Made by a program: the position numbers and the translations under genes. Below, piece by piece: positions 10,387 to 19,571 of a DNA stretch of 64,000 bases. The DNA is taken from NCBI GenBank assembly GCA_052387695.1, contig JBQTIX010000035.1:1-64000 (forward strand), given 5' to 3'. The DNA is from Panacagrimonas sp052387695 (GTDB lineage: Bacteria; Pseudomonadota; Gammaproteobacteria; Nevskiales; Nevskiaceae). Under the pieces are notes generated by a model. That model worked only from the letters and a program-made list of their open reading frames with translations. It searched no databases and was not told the origin of the DNA. Position 1 is the first letter of the stretch, and each line of letters begins with the position of its first letter.

Positions 10387-11658
10387 ATGAACGCCCCCAC
10401 CAGCCCTGCCGTCAGCAGCCCCGACTGGGCGCACCTCGTGCGTCCTCACCAGGTTCACGGATCGCTCTACACCGATCCCGCGATCTTCGAAGAAGACTTG
10501 CGCAAGATCTGGTACCGCACCTGGGTCTACGTGGGCCACGTCAGCGAGGTACCGAGAGTCAACGACTTCGTGATGAAGTCCATCGGCCCGCAGCCGGTGA
10601 TCATGACCCGCGACCGGGACGGGCAGGTGCACCTGCTGCTCAACCGCTGCGCGCATCGCGGCAACCAGGTGTGCATGGAGGCCAGGGGCAATCGCGGCTC
10701 CTTCACCTGCCCCTACCACGGCTGGACGTTCAACAATACCGGTAGCCTGCGCGGCTTTCCCTTCGCCGATGGCTACGAGGGTGTCGACAAGACCCAGCTC
10801 GGCCTGGGCAAGGTCAACCGCGTGAGCATCTACAAGGGCTTCGTGTTCGGCTCCTTCGCGGACGAAGGTTTGAGCCTGGAGGAACATCTTGGCGGCGCGC
10901 GCGATGCCATCGACCGCCTGTGCGAGACCTCTCCCGAGGGCGAGGTGGAAATCACCGCCGGCTTTCTCAAGCATCGCACCAAGGCCAACTGGAAGTTCCT
11001 GGTCGAGAACGAGACTGACGGCTATCACCCGCAGTTCGTGCACGCCTCGATCTTCCAGGTGGCCAAGAGCGGCATCGGCGACCTGTACGGCAGCAAGAGC
11101 ACCGCGGTGTCGCGCGACATGGGCATGGGCCACACCGAGAACGACCTGCGTCCGGAGTTCCGTCGCATCGGCAAACCGATGGGCTGGTTCGGCACCACGG
11201 TGGATCGCGTGCCGGACTACGTGGCGAAGATGAAAGCGGCCTACGGCGAGGACAAGGCGCGCTCGATCATGATCGACGGCACGCCGCACGTGATGATCTT
11301 CCCCAATCTGTTCATCGCCGAGATCCAGATCTTCGTGATCCAGGCGCTCGCGGTGGACGACACCGTGCAGCACGTCACCGCGCTGCAGTTCAAGGGCGCG
11401 CCGGACCTCAACCGTCGCCTGCGCCAGCAGACGATGGGCTCGGTTGGGCCCGCCGGCTTCCTGCTCGCCGACGACTCCGAGATGTACGAGCGCACACAGC
11501 GCGGCGTGCACAGTCGCGATCCTTCATTCAACTACCTGGGCCGTGGCAAGCATCGCGAGCGGCGTGATGCGGACGGTTTCCTGATCGGCGACGCCACGGA
11601 CGAGGTGACCTCGCGCGGCATCTGGCGGCATTACCGCAGTCTCATGGAGACGGCGTGA
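10387..11658 (+). CDS. Rieske non-heme iron dioxygenase, alpha (large) subunit
   Basis: The 423-aa catalytic subunit of a ring-hydroxylating oxygenase. The Rieske [2Fe-2S] ligands are CAH near residue 93 and CPYH near residue 113 (NRCAHRG ... FTCPYHGWTF). The mononuclear iron site is in NETDGYHPQFVH near residue 210, where D, H and H match the naphthalene dioxygenase pattern. Such enzymes add O2 across, or hydroxylate, aromatic or alicyclic rings and need a reductase and ferredoxin. Neither is adjacent here, so electron delivery must come from elsewhere in the genome. The beta subunit overlaps by one base. It is first gene of a plus-strand operon with hydratase, SDR, esterase and porin. Confidence 0.93.
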   Translation: MNAPTSPAVSSPDWAHLVRPHQVHGSLYTDPAIFEEDLRKIWYRTWVYVGHVSEVPRVNDFVMKSIGPQPVIMTRDRDGQVHLLLNRCAHRGNQVCMEARGNRGSFTCPYHGWTFNNTGSLRGFPFADGYEGVDKTQLGLGKVNRVSIYKGFVFGSFADEGLSLEEHLGGARDAIDRLCETSPEGEVEITAGFLKHRTKANWKFLVENETDGYHPQFVHASIFQVAKSGIGDLYGSKSTAVSRDMGMGHTENDLRPEFRRIGKPMGWFGTTVDRVPDYVAKMKAAYGEDKARSIMIDGTPHVMIFPNLFIAEIQIFVIQALAVDDTVQHVTALQFKGAPDLNRRLRQQTMGSVGPAGFLLADDSEMYERTQRGVHSRDPSFNYLGRGKHRERRDADGFLIGDATDEVTSRGIWRHYRSLMETA

Positions 11659-12149
11659 TGAGCGATCAGGTTCACGATTGGGAACTGCTGCGCATCGTGG
11701 AGCAATTCATCTACCGCGAGGCGCGCCTGCAGGACGAGCACGAGTACGACGCCTGGGAAGCGCTGTGGACGGATGACGCGATCTACTGGATTCCCGCGAA
11801 CGGTGACGACATCGACCCCGAGACGCAGATGTCCATCGTCTACGACAACCGCTCGCGCATCGGGCTGCGCATCAAGCAGTTCCACACCGGCAAACGTCAC
11901 TCGCAGACGCCGCGCTCGCGTCTGCGGCGTACGGTGTCCAACATCGAAATCCTTGAACGCCGGGGCGAGGAGCTGCGCGTGGGCGCCAACGCGATGATTT
12001 TCGAGTCCAACTCCCGCGCCGACACCGTCTGGGCGGCGCGCTACGAATACCTGCTGCGATGCGAGGTGGGCGGCCTGCGCATGGCGCGCAAGAAGGTGAT
12101 GCTGGTCAACAACGACAAGGCGCTGTACACCTTGTCCTTCCTCATCTGA
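11658..12149 (+). CDS. Ring-hydroxylating dioxygenase, beta (small) subunit
   Basis: A 163-aa protein of the SnoaL/NTF2-like fold used as structural beta subunit in alpha3beta3 dioxygenases. It starts with an acidic helix, then has YREARLQDEHEYDAWEALW, the conserved beta-subunit opening, and further on RSRLRRTVSNIEI and RYEYLLR. Length is normal (150-180 aa). The ATG at 11658 shares its A with the TGA of the alpha subunit (TGATG), a classic coupling arrangement; a GTG at 11655 is the alternative. Confidence 0.9.
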   Translation: MSDQVHDWELLRIVEQFIYREARLQDEHEYDAWEALWTDDAIYWIPANGDDIDPETQMSIVYDNRSRIGLRIKQFHTGKRHSQTPRSRLRRTVSNIEILERRGEELRVGANAMIFESNSRADTVWAARYEYLLRCEVGGLRMARKKVMLVNNDKALYTLSFLI

Positions 12150-12159
12150 TTCCGAGCTT

Positions 12160-12978
12160 ATGAAGCCAACGCCTGCCGAGTCTCTTGTCGCCGAAGGCCC
12201 GGCCCTGCTCGCGCTGCACGGTGCCGTCGCGCATCTCCAGCTCAATCGCCCCGAGTCCGCGAACGGCCTCAACATCGAGATGCTCGAAGGCCTGCGCAGC
12301 GTGCTGCAATGCTGCCAGGGAGAGCCGCGCATCCGGGTTGTATTGCTCAGCGGCAAGGGCAGGAACTTCTGCGCCGGTGGCGACGTACACGTGTTCGCCG
12401 CGCAGGGCGAGGCGCTGCCCTACTACATCCGCCAGGCGACCAGCCTGCTGCAGGTGGTGATCGGCATGCTCGTGCATCTCGATGCACCGGTCATCGCAGC
12501 GGTGCAGGGCTACACCGCGGGCGGTGGCGGCCTGGGCCTGCTGTGCGCGAGCGATCTGGTGCTCGCAGCGGAGTCCTCGAAGTTTCTCGCCGGTGCCACG
12601 CGAGTCGCGATGGCGCCGGACGCCGGCCTGTCCGTGACCCTGCCGAGGCTAGTGGGCGCGCGCCGCGCGGCGGAATGGTTGCTGATGAACCCGACCATTG
12701 CGGCAAGAGAGGCCTTGGAATCTGGCCTTGTGAACCGCCTGGTGCCCGACGCGGAATTGCAGACCGCGGCGATGGCCTACGCGCAGCAGATGGCGGAAAG
12801 CGCGCCGCGCGCGCTGGCCGCAACCAAGCGCCTGCTGTGGGCGGGCGTTGGCCTGGGCATCGACGGCGCGATGCCGGAGGAGAGCCGCACCGTGGCTGAC
12901 CTGTGCCGCACCGCCGATGTAAAGGAAGGGCTCGCGGCGGTGATCGAGAAGCGCGCGCCGAAGTTCACGGGACGTTGA
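12160..12978 (+). CDS. Enoyl-CoA hydratase/isomerase family protein
   Basis: A 272-aa crotonase-fold protein. The oxyanion-hole segments are GKGRNFCAGGDVHVFA near residue 65-80 and VQGYTAGGGGLGLLCASDL near residue 113-131. Position-1 glutamate of hydratases appears replaced (GGGGLGL), and MAPDAGLSVTLPRL has Asp rather than Glu at the second catalytic site. It may therefore be an isomerase or a hydrolase rather than a straightforward hydratase. It lies 10 bp after the dioxygenase beta subunit and 1 bp before the SDR, within the operon. Confidence 0.87.
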   Translation: MKPTPAESLVAEGPALLALHGAVAHLQLNRPESANGLNIEMLEGLRSVLQCCQGEPRIRVVLLSGKGRNFCAGGDVHVFAAQGEALPYYIRQATSLLQVVIGMLVHLDAPVIAAVQGYTAGGGGLGLLCASDLVLAAESSKFLAGATRVAMAPDAGLSVTLPRLVGARRAAEWLLMNPTIAAREALESGLVNRLVPDAELQTAAMAYAQQMAESAPRALAATKRLLWAGVGLGIDGAMPEESRTVADLCRTADVKEGLAAVIEKRAPKFTGR

Positions 12979-12979
12979 C

Positions 12980-13717
12980 GTGAGCACTCAAGGCAGGCTC
13001 GCAGGCCGTCGCGCCTTCGTCACCGGTGGCTCGAAAGGGATTGGCGCGGCGATCGTGCGTCGCCTGAAAGCCGAAGGCGCAGACGTGGTGTTTTCTGCGC
13101 AGGACATGACGCTGGCTGAGGCACTCGCAGCCCAGACCGGAACCAGGGCCGTGCGCCTGAACCTCGTCGAACTGCAAGCGGTGCATGCGCTGGTGACGAC
13201 CGAAGGGCCGTTCGACATCCTCGTCAACAACGCCGGCCAGGATCAGCATGCGTTCTTCACCAAGACCACGTTCGAGGATTGGCGTTATCTGCTCGCGGTG
13301 AATCTCGAAGCGGTGTTCGCGACCACGCATGCCGTGCTGCCTGTGATGCAGTCCCAGCGCTTCGGTCGCCTCATCAACATCGGTTCGGAGGCCGGCCGCC
13401 AGGGATCGAAGGGCGGCTCGGTGTACGCCGCCGCCAAGGGCGGGCTCATCGCGTTCACCAAATCGCTCGCACGCGAGAACGGCCGATTCGGCATCACCGC
13501 GAACGTGATTGCGCCCGGCCCGGTGGATACGCCGCTGCTGCGCAAAGGCTTGGAGTCTGGCGGCGAGAAGTTGCTCGAAGCGATGAAGGCTTCCACGCTC
13601 GTCGGCCGGCTCGGTACCCCCGAAGAGGTCGCGGCGGCCGTCGCGTTCCTCGCCAGCGAAGAGGCTGGCTTCATCACCGGCGAAACGCTGGGCGTGTCGG
13701 GCGGCATGGGGTGCTGA
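12980..13717 (+). CDS. Short-chain dehydrogenase/reductase (SDR)
   Basis: A 245-aa classical SDR. The cofactor motif is TGGSKGIG near residue 15, the structural NNAG motif near residue 85, and the catalytic Ser ... YAAAK set near residue 135-155 (INIGSEAGRQG, then YAAAKGG). The C-terminus FITGETLGVSGGMG is typical. The cofactor may be NAD or NADP. In this operon it could oxidise a dihydrodiol or alcohol formed by the dioxygenase, or act on a 3-hydroxyacyl-CoA. The start is GTG at 12980, one base after the hydratase stop. Confidence 0.92.
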   Translation: MSTQGRLAGRRAFVTGGSKGIGAAIVRRLKAEGADVVFSAQDMTLAEALAAQTGTRAVRLNLVELQAVHALVTTEGPFDILVNNAGQDQHAFFTKTTFEDWRYLLAVNLEAVFATTHAVLPVMQSQRFGRLINIGSEAGRQGSKGGSVYAAAKGGLIAFTKSLARENGRFGITANVIAPGPVDTPLLRKGLESGGEKLLEAMKASTLVGRLGTPEEVAAAVAFLASEEAGFITGETLGVSGGMGC

Positions 13718-13728
13718 CGCACATCGCG

Positions 13729-14634
13729 ATGCAGTCTCCGCCCGAGGCGGTCGAGGCCTGCATCGCTCGCGTGCGCGCCGTGTATGCCGGCTGGACGCGC
13801 ACGACGTCTATCGAACAGATGCGCGCGGACTGGGATGCCCTGTTCCCGCTCGACGAGGTACCCGCGACGGTCGAGCGCGTGGACGCCGGTGGCGTCGACG
13901 CACGCTGGATCGCGGTACAAGGCGCGCGCGCGGACCGCGTGCTCGTCTACTTCCACGGCGGCGGCTACAAGCTCGGCTCGACGACCTCGCACCAGGACCT
14001 GATGGCGCGGCTCTCGCAAGCCGCGCGCTGCCGCGTGCTCGGGCTCAATTACCGGCTGATGCCGGAGCATCGGTTTCCGGCGCCGGTCGAGGATGCAGTT
14101 GCGGCTTACCGCTGGCTGCTTGCGAACAAGCTCGGTGCTTCGAACATCGCATTCGCCGGAGATTCCGCAGGTGGCGGGCTGGTGCCGTCCGCGATGTTTG
14201 CGTTGCGCGCCCAGGGCCTCCCGCTGCCGGCCGCCGGCGTGATGATGTCCGCGCTCACCGATTTCGAGACCGCGGGCGCAAGTTACGAGACGCGCGCGAA
14301 AGCCGATCCCATCCACCAGCGCGTGATGATCCAGGCACTTGCCAGACAGTATCTCGGTGTGGACGGTGATCGCCGCGATCCGCTCGCCTCGCCCTTGTAC
14401 GGTGCGCTGCGTGGTCTGCCGCCGCTGCTCCTGCAAGTCGGCGACCGCGAAACCGGCCTGGATGATTCCACCCGCTTTGCCGACGCGGCGTGCGCGGCGG
14501 GTGTCGATGCCCGTTGTGAGGTCTGGGACGGGATGATTCACGTCTTCCAGCAGTTCGCGTGCGAACTGTCGGAGGCGCGGCAGGCCATCCAGCATATCGG
14601 TGTGTTCCTGGGTGGCGTTTGGCGCGCCACTTAG
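13729..14634 (+). CDS. Alpha/beta hydrolase, hormone-sensitive-lipase type esterase
   Basis: A 301-aa carboxylesterase. HGGG (oxyanion hole) is near residue 78, the nucleophile elbow GDSAGGG near residue 147, and the likely catalytic His is in MIHVFQ near the C-terminus, so the HSL (family IV) arrangement is complete. In ring-degradation clusters such enzymes open lactones or esters made after Baeyer-Villiger or ring-cleavage steps; that role is inferred. The ATG at 13729 is 11 bp after the SDR stop; a GTG at 13711 overlapping the SDR is possible. Confidence 0.9.
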   Translation: MQSPPEAVEACIARVRAVYAGWTRTTSIEQMRADWDALFPLDEVPATVERVDAGGVDARWIAVQGARADRVLVYFHGGGYKLGSTTSHQDLMARLSQAARCRVLGLNYRLMPEHRFPAPVEDAVAAYRWLLANKLGASNIAFAGDSAGGGLVPSAMFALRAQGLPLPAAGVMMSALTDFETAGASYETRAKADPIHQRVMIQALARQYLGVDGDRRDPLASPLYGALRGLPPLLLQVGDRETGLDDSTRFADAACAAGVDARCEVWDGMIHVFQQFACELSEARQAIQHIGVFLGGVWRAT

Positions 14635-15902
14635 ACCGGCGCCGTGGGTGCGCCGCTACCCTGCTGCTGGGTGGCGTGTTCTGCTGGGCAAGCCTCGCCC
14701 AGGCCGGCGGTAGCGGCCTGTACACCAACGGCAGCGGCATCAAGTCGCTGGGCGCCGGCGGCCTGAGTCTGGTGCTCGCGGAGGACAGCTACACCCTGGC
14801 CTCCAATCCGGCCGGGGCCAGCGCGATGGGCTGGCGCCAGGACTACGGCCTGGATTTCCAGGCCGTACAGCCCGAAGCCCGCATCAGCGGCAACCTGCTG
14901 GGGCCGGACAAGACCTTCGGCTCGCGCCTGCACGGCTTCTTCATCCCCCAGGGTGGCTTTGCCCGGCCGCTGTCGGAGCGTGTCTCGATCGGTGCGACCG
15001 CGTTCTACGGCGGCTTCGGCACCGAGTACGAGCCCAGCCCGTACCGTCGCTTCCTCGGCCAGAAGCGCGCCTCGATCCAGTTGCTGCAGGCCGGCGTCTC
15101 GTTTGCTGCCGCCTACCTGGTCGCGCCGCGGCAGTCGCTGGGCCTGGCGCTCAACCTGAGCTACCAGATGGTCGAGGTGGAGGGCGTGCAGAGTTTTGCC
15201 CTGCTGCTGCCGAGCGAGAACCGGCGGCACTTCTCCAACCAGGGTATAGCGGGCGCCCCCGGCCTGGGCTTTACCCTGGGCTGGCTGGGGGAGATCACGC
15301 CGCAACTGCTCGGCGCGCTGGCCTATCGCTCCAAGACCTGGTCGCGGCGCATCAAAGAATACGAGGGCCTGCTGCCGGAGCAAGGGCGGGTGGAGTTTCC
15401 GCAGAACCTCAGCGCCGGGCTGCTGTGGGAGTTCGTGCCCGGCGCCTATATCGGCTACGAGTTCCAGCGGGTGTTTTATACCTCCGAGGCGGCGACCGGG
15501 AACTCGTTCGACGGCCAGATCATCGGTGCCGAACCCTTCGGCTCCGACCACGGCCCGGGCTTCGGCTGGAACAACCAGAACCTGCACCGCCTGGGTCTGG
15601 GCTGGCGCTGCACCGAGCGACTGAGCCTGCGCGCGGGTCACGCTGACGCCACCCAGAACGTGCCGGCGTCGCAGACCCTGCTCGCGGCGCTGGCGCCGTC
15701 CATCAGCCAGCGCCATTACACGTTGGGCGCCACGTATCGCTTCGCCAGCCACTGGGAACTCTCCGGCTACTGGTCCTATTCCCCGCACACGGTGGTGCGC
15801 GGCGAGGGTTCGATTCCGTTGCTGATCGGCGGCGGCGAGGCCGACATCGATCTGCGCTCGACCTCGATGGGTTTTTCCTTCGGACGTCGATTCGGCGACT
15901 GA
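14619..15902 (+). CDS. Outer-membrane hydrocarbon/fatty-acid transport protein (FadL/TodX family)
   Basis: A 427-aa outer-membrane beta-barrel of the OMPP1/FadL/TodX family, which lets hydrophobic compounds through the outer membrane. A signal peptide is visible (basic start, then LLLGGVFCWASLAQA with cleavage before GGSG), followed by the family motif NPAG (LASNPAGASAMGW) near residue 50 and many alternating beta strands. The C-terminus GFSFGRRFGD is barrel-like. No ATG or GTG gives this signal peptide; a TTG at 14619, overlapping the esterase end, is the most plausible start and is uncertain. It is the last gene of the dioxygenase operon, linking that operon to uptake of a hydrophobic substrate. 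Confidence 0.88.
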   Translation: MARHLDRRRGCAATLLLGGVFCWASLAQAGGSGLYTNGSGIKSLGAGGLSLVLAEDSYTLASNPAGASAMGWRQDYGLDFQAVQPEARISGNLLGPDKTFGSRLHGFFIPQGGFARPLSERVSIGATAFYGGFGTEYEPSPYRRFLGQKRASIQLLQAGVSFAAAYLVAPRQSLGLALNLSYQMVEVEGVQSFALLLPSENRRHFSNQGIAGAPGLGFTLGWLGEITPQLLGALAYRSKTWSRRIKEYEGLLPEQGRVEFPQNLSAGLLWEFVPGAYIGYEFQRVFYTSEAATGNSFDGQIIGAEPFGSDHGPGFGWNNQNLHRLGLGWRCTERLSLRAGHADATQNVPASQTLLAALAPSISQRHYTLGATYRFASHWELSGYWSYSPHTVVRGEGSIPLLIGGGEADIDLRSTSMGFSFGRRFGD

Positions 15903-15915
15903 CGACGCGATCAAT

Positions 15916-15933
15916 ATCGTCGGAACCGACGAA
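15916..15933. promoter_or_regulatory. Operator-like palindrome, site 3
   Basis: ATCGTCGGAACCGACGAA, with 6-bp perfect arms TCGTCG/CGACGA, lies 82 bp upstream of the AveC-like gene and its downstream TonB receptor. It is the third member of the set described at 6587. Confidence 0.6.
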
Positions 15934-16014
15934 GCCCGGTCGGCGCCGCTGGCTTAGTTTGCAGCGCAGGAGTCGCCTGATCGAGCGGCATGCCTGCACG
16001 AAACGGAGGAGCGC

Positions 16015-16986
16015 ATGGCCACGACGCATCCCGCAGGTTCATCGGCGCTGCCGGCGCGCAGCAGCGAGCAGGCCTTGCCGCTCGCCACGCTGCTGTGGGC
16101 CGGCGCCGGCGTGCTGATGTGCCTGTTTTCAGCCGCGATTTTCGGCCAGTGGATCGTCTCGGACCAGTTCGCGACGGTCCCGATCAGCGAGGCAGCCGCG
16201 ATGCCCGACGACCGGATCGCGATCCTGCACGGCCTCGAGGTGCTGAGCCTGCTGGTCGCGGTGAGCGCTCTGCTCGGCTACCTGGTGCTGCCGCGCCTGC
16301 GTCGCGGCGAGTGGACCACCGAGGGCCTGCTGCTGGTCGGTGCGCTCGTCACCTATGTGCTGGACACGATGGTGAACTACCAGGGCTACTACATGGCCTG
16401 GAACCAGCACGCGTTGAACTGGGGCACCTGGGCCGCGTTTTTCCCCGGCCACACGGGACCGACGCGGTACGCCGAGGCGCTGTTGTGGGGCCCGCCGATG
16501 TATCTCTACTTCGGCGTCGCGCTGGCCACCCTCCAGCTCTTCGTGCTGCGTCTGCTACGCGGAGCGCCGCTCGCGTTGGCCTTCGTCGCGGCCTTTGCCG
16601 CGGCCTTCCTTTTCGACCTCGTCGCCGAGGTCTCGATCATCCATGTCACGCAGGCATACGCCTGGGCCAACACCCTCGGCGCGCTCACGCTGTGGGTGGG
16701 CGAGTTCCACCAGTTCCCGCTGTACGAACCCTTCCTCGTCGCCATCTACGCCACGCTATACACGCTGCTGATCCGCTCGCGCGATGCCCGCGGCGAGACC
16801 TTCATCGAGCGCGGCGCGCATGCGTTGCCGGACGCTCCGCGCCTGCTGCTGCGCTTCCTGGCCGCGACCGGCTTCGCCTCGCTGTGCACGCTGGTGTACT
16901 TCAGTGGTTTCGCGCTGATCTCGACGCAGGCCGATACCGCGGTCGCGCTACCGGCCTATATGGGTTATCTCGACGCGCAGCCCTGA
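16015..16986 (+). CDS. Polytopic membrane protein, AveC (spirocyclase)-like
   Basis: A 323-aa protein with about seven hydrophobic spans (first LWAGAGVLMCLFSAAIFGQW, last FLAATGFASLCTLVYFSGFA). The loop YQGYYMAWNQHALNWGTWA and the following WGPPMYLYFG recall the AveC family, named for a protein that affects spiroketal formation in avermectin synthesis; relatives occur beside steroid and terpenoid catabolic genes in actinobacteria and proteobacteria. The assignment is from memory of the family pattern. ATG 16015 has a strong GGAGGAG 5 nt upstream. The TonB receptor follows 53 bp downstream, so the pair may be one transcript. Confidence 0.55.
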   Translation: MATTHPAGSSALPARSSEQALPLATLLWAGAGVLMCLFSAAIFGQWIVSDQFATVPISEAAAMPDDRIAILHGLEVLSLLVAVSALLGYLVLPRLRRGEWTTEGLLLVGALVTYVLDTMVNYQGYYMAWNQHALNWGTWAAFFPGHTGPTRYAEALLWGPPMYLYFGVALATLQLFVLRLLRGAPLALAFVAAFAAAFLFDLVAEVSIIHVTQAYAWANTLGALTLWVGEFHQFPLYEPFLVAIYATLYTLLIRSRDARGETFIERGAHALPDAPRLLLRFLAATGFASLCTLVYFSGFALISTQADTAVALPAYMGYLDAQP

Positions 16987-17039
16987 CGGCGCATCGATAA
17001 AAATAAACAGACGCCGGACTCGATCCGGGGGGAGAGCGC

Positions 17040-19571
17040 GTGAAAACCTTGAATCGCGGGATTGGCCTGCCCTTGGCCCTGCTGGCCGTTTCCTCGGTCG
17101 GATTTGCGCAGGATGCCATCGAGTCCGTGCCGGCCGATGCCGCCGGGGCGCCGGTCATCACGCCTGCGCCCGAGGCAGCGGCCACGGCCGAAACGCCCGA
17201 GCGGCTCGACACCATCCCGGTCGCCGGCACCGAGCCCGCGGCGGTCGCAGAGGCAGCGGATCCCGCCTCGTCGAACCGTCTGGTCGAGGAGATCCTCGTC
17301 ACCGCACAAAAGCGCGAGGAGCGCCTGCAGGACGTGCCGATCTCGATCACGGCCTTCAGCCAGGAAAAGCTCGACGTGCTGGGCATCCAGTCCGTCCAGG
17401 AAATCCAGCGTGCCACGCCGGGTTTCACCGTCACGACCGCAGCGAGCTTCAACGTCGTGTTCCTGCGTGGCGTCGGTTCGGACGCCTACCTGCCGGGCGT
17501 CGACTCCAGCGTGCCGTTCTACCTCGACGGCGTGCCCCTGCTCGCCGCGCAGGGCACCACCGACACCCTCGGCCGCGTGGAGCGCGTGGAAGTGCTCAAG
17601 GGTCCGCAGGGCACGCTGTTCGGCCGCAACGCGACCGGCGGCAGCATCAGCATCGTCACGCCGGAACCGGGTCAGACCTTCGAGGGCAGCCTCAAGACCG
17701 AGATCGGCAACCGCGACACGCGCAACGTCACGGCCTTCGTCAACGTGCCGGTGTTCGACAACCTGGCGTTCAACGTCGCCGGTTTCGCCAACGAGCGCGA
17801 CAATATTCTCAAGAACGCCTCGATCGGTTACGTGCCGCAGGTCTACAGCCGCGGCGGGCGCCTGAAGCTGCGCTGGGACGTGGTCGAGGACATCGCGCTG
17901 ACCTTGAGCGGCAGCTACTCCGAGTCCAGCAACAACGGCGGCATCGCGTTCCAGAACGTGCGTCCCGCACCGGCCCTCGCGGGCGGGGGACTGATCCTGC
18001 CGGCCGATCCCAAGCTCGACCGCAACATCGACATCGATGGCGACTTCGGCGCCGCCGGTCGCGGGTACATCGTCAGCGGGGTGCTGGACTGGAATCTCGG
18101 CTTTGGCGACGCCAAGCTGATCTACGCCGACCAGAAGATCACGCCGACGCGCGTGGACGGGCCCTTCGACGGCACGCGCAATCCCATCGCCGACGCGCAC
18201 GGCGCGGGCTTCAACGGCCGTGCCAAGCAGTTCGTGGAGCAGGACACGCTGGAGATCCAGTTTCTGTCCAACGACGAGACCTGGGGCTCGGAGCACGTCG
18301 AGTTCGTGACCGGCGTGTTTTTCCTCGACTCGCTCGGCGGCTTCGAGCCGATCGTGTTCAACGTGCTGCCGAATTTCTTCAACCAGATCCTGCCGGCATT
18401 CGGTGTCGCCCTGCCCGGCTTAGACACGTTTGCCTTCACCAATGCCATCAACGACGCGCTCGCGCTGCTCAACCTGCCACCCATCCTGGGCGAGGAGGGC
18501 ATCCAGCTCGCGAACTACGGTCTGATCGACAGCAAGTCCGCCTCGATCTACGCGCAGGGCACCTGGCATGCGACGGACAGCATCGATCTTACCGCCGGCA
18601 TCCGTTACCAGGACGAGGACCGCAAGCTGGTCGGCTCGCGCACGAGCTTTCTGCTCGCCGACGGCGCGGAAGTGGTGATCCCCTTCCCGCAGGGCGGGAA
18701 GGAAACGCTGCACGCCAAGCAGACCTCGGCGCGCCTCGCGGCGCAGTGGCGGCCGTTCGGCGAGGACGACCAGCTCTACGCTTCGTGGGCGCGCGCGTTC
18801 AAGAATCCGACGTACAACACCGTCAACATCACGGGCAACACCTTCGGCACGATGGTTCCGCTCAAGGAAGAGCAGGTGGATACCTACGAGATCGGCGTCA
18901 AGACCGAGATCCTCGACGGGAATCTCCAGATCAACGCGGCGACGTTCTACACCCTCCAGAAGGACCCGCTGTCGGCCAACGTCTCGATCCCTTCCGGCGG
19001 CATCGCGAACTTCACCAATGCGGGCGAGGCCGAGATCAAGGGCGCGGACGGCGACTTCCTGTGGACCCCGATGCCGAACCTCAACCCGGGTCTGGTTATC
19101 ACCGGCGGCGTGAGCTATCTCGACGCGATCTACAGCGAGTTCGTCAACGGCCGCGGTTACGACGACGCGACCGGCCTGGGCTTCGGCAACGGCGGCGCGA
19201 GCCTGCCGGAGCGCGACCTGTCCGGCAAGCGCATCCCGCGCGTGCCGAAGTGGTCCTACCAGGCCGGCATCAACCAGCGCATCACGCTGGCCAGTGGCAA
19301 CGCCGTCGAGATCGGTGCGGACACGTTCTACACCAGCAAGATCTATTTCCTGCCGCAGAATTCCGAGCTGTCGATCCGCGAGCCGACCACGACTTACAAC
19401 GCGCGCATCAGCTACTTCCACACCGCCTGGGGACTGGAGCTGACGGCGTTCGTGAACAACCTCACCGACGAGATCTACGCCGACTCGGCCTTCGTGACCG
19501 ACTTCGGCACCGCGCTGCTGGTCAACGAGGATCCGCGACTGTTCGGCCTGCGCGCGAACTTCACGTTCTAG
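17040..19571 (+). CDS. TonB-dependent receptor
   Basis: An 843-aa outer-membrane receptor. It has a signal peptide (MKTLNRGIG then LPLALLAVSSVGFAQ), a linker rich in Ala/Glu/Pro, a TonB box region EEILVTAQKREERLQDVP near residue 82-99, then the plug domain with VEVLKGPQGTLFGRNATGG near residue 185, and a 22-strand-type barrel ending in RLFGLRANFTF. This is the subclass abundant in oligotrophs that degrade complex organics, not a typical siderophore receptor, so active uptake of the cluster substrate is plausible. GTG 17040 has GGGGGAG upstream. A MITE has inserted exactly at the stop codon (CTAG at 19568-19571). Confidence 0.92.
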   Translation: MKTLNRGIGLPLALLAVSSVGFAQDAIESVPADAAGAPVITPAPEAAATAETPERLDTIPVAGTEPAAVAEAADPASSNRLVEEILVTAQKREERLQDVPISITAFSQEKLDVLGIQSVQEIQRATPGFTVTTAASFNVVFLRGVGSDAYLPGVDSSVPFYLDGVPLLAAQGTTDTLGRVERVEVLKGPQGTLFGRNATGGSISIVTPEPGQTFEGSLKTEIGNRDTRNVTAFVNVPVFDNLAFNVAGFANERDNILKNASIGYVPQVYSRGGRLKLRWDVVEDIALTLSGSYSESSNNGGIAFQNVRPAPALAGGGLILPADPKLDRNIDIDGDFGAAGRGYIVSGVLDWNLGFGDAKLIYADQKITPTRVDGPFDGTRNPIADAHGAGFNGRAKQFVEQDTLEIQFLSNDETWGSEHVEFVTGVFFLDSLGGFEPIVFNVLPNFFNQILPAFGVALPGLDTFAFTNAINDALALLNLPPILGEEGIQLANYGLIDSKSASIYAQGTWHATDSIDLTAGIRYQDEDRKLVGSRTSFLLADGAEVVIPFPQGGKETLHAKQTSARLAAQWRPFGEDDQLYASWARAFKNPTYNTVNITGNTFGTMVPLKEEQVDTYEIGVKTEILDGNLQINAATFYTLQKDPLSANVSIPSGGIANFTNAGEAEIKGADGDFLWTPMPNLNPGLVITGGVSYLDAIYSEFVNGRGYDDATGLGFGNGGASLPERDLSGKRIPRVPKWSYQAGINQRITLASGNAVEIGADTFYTSKIYFLPQNSELSIREPTTTYNARISYFHTAWGLELTAFVNNLTDEIYADSAFVTDFGTALLVNEDPRLFGLRANFTF

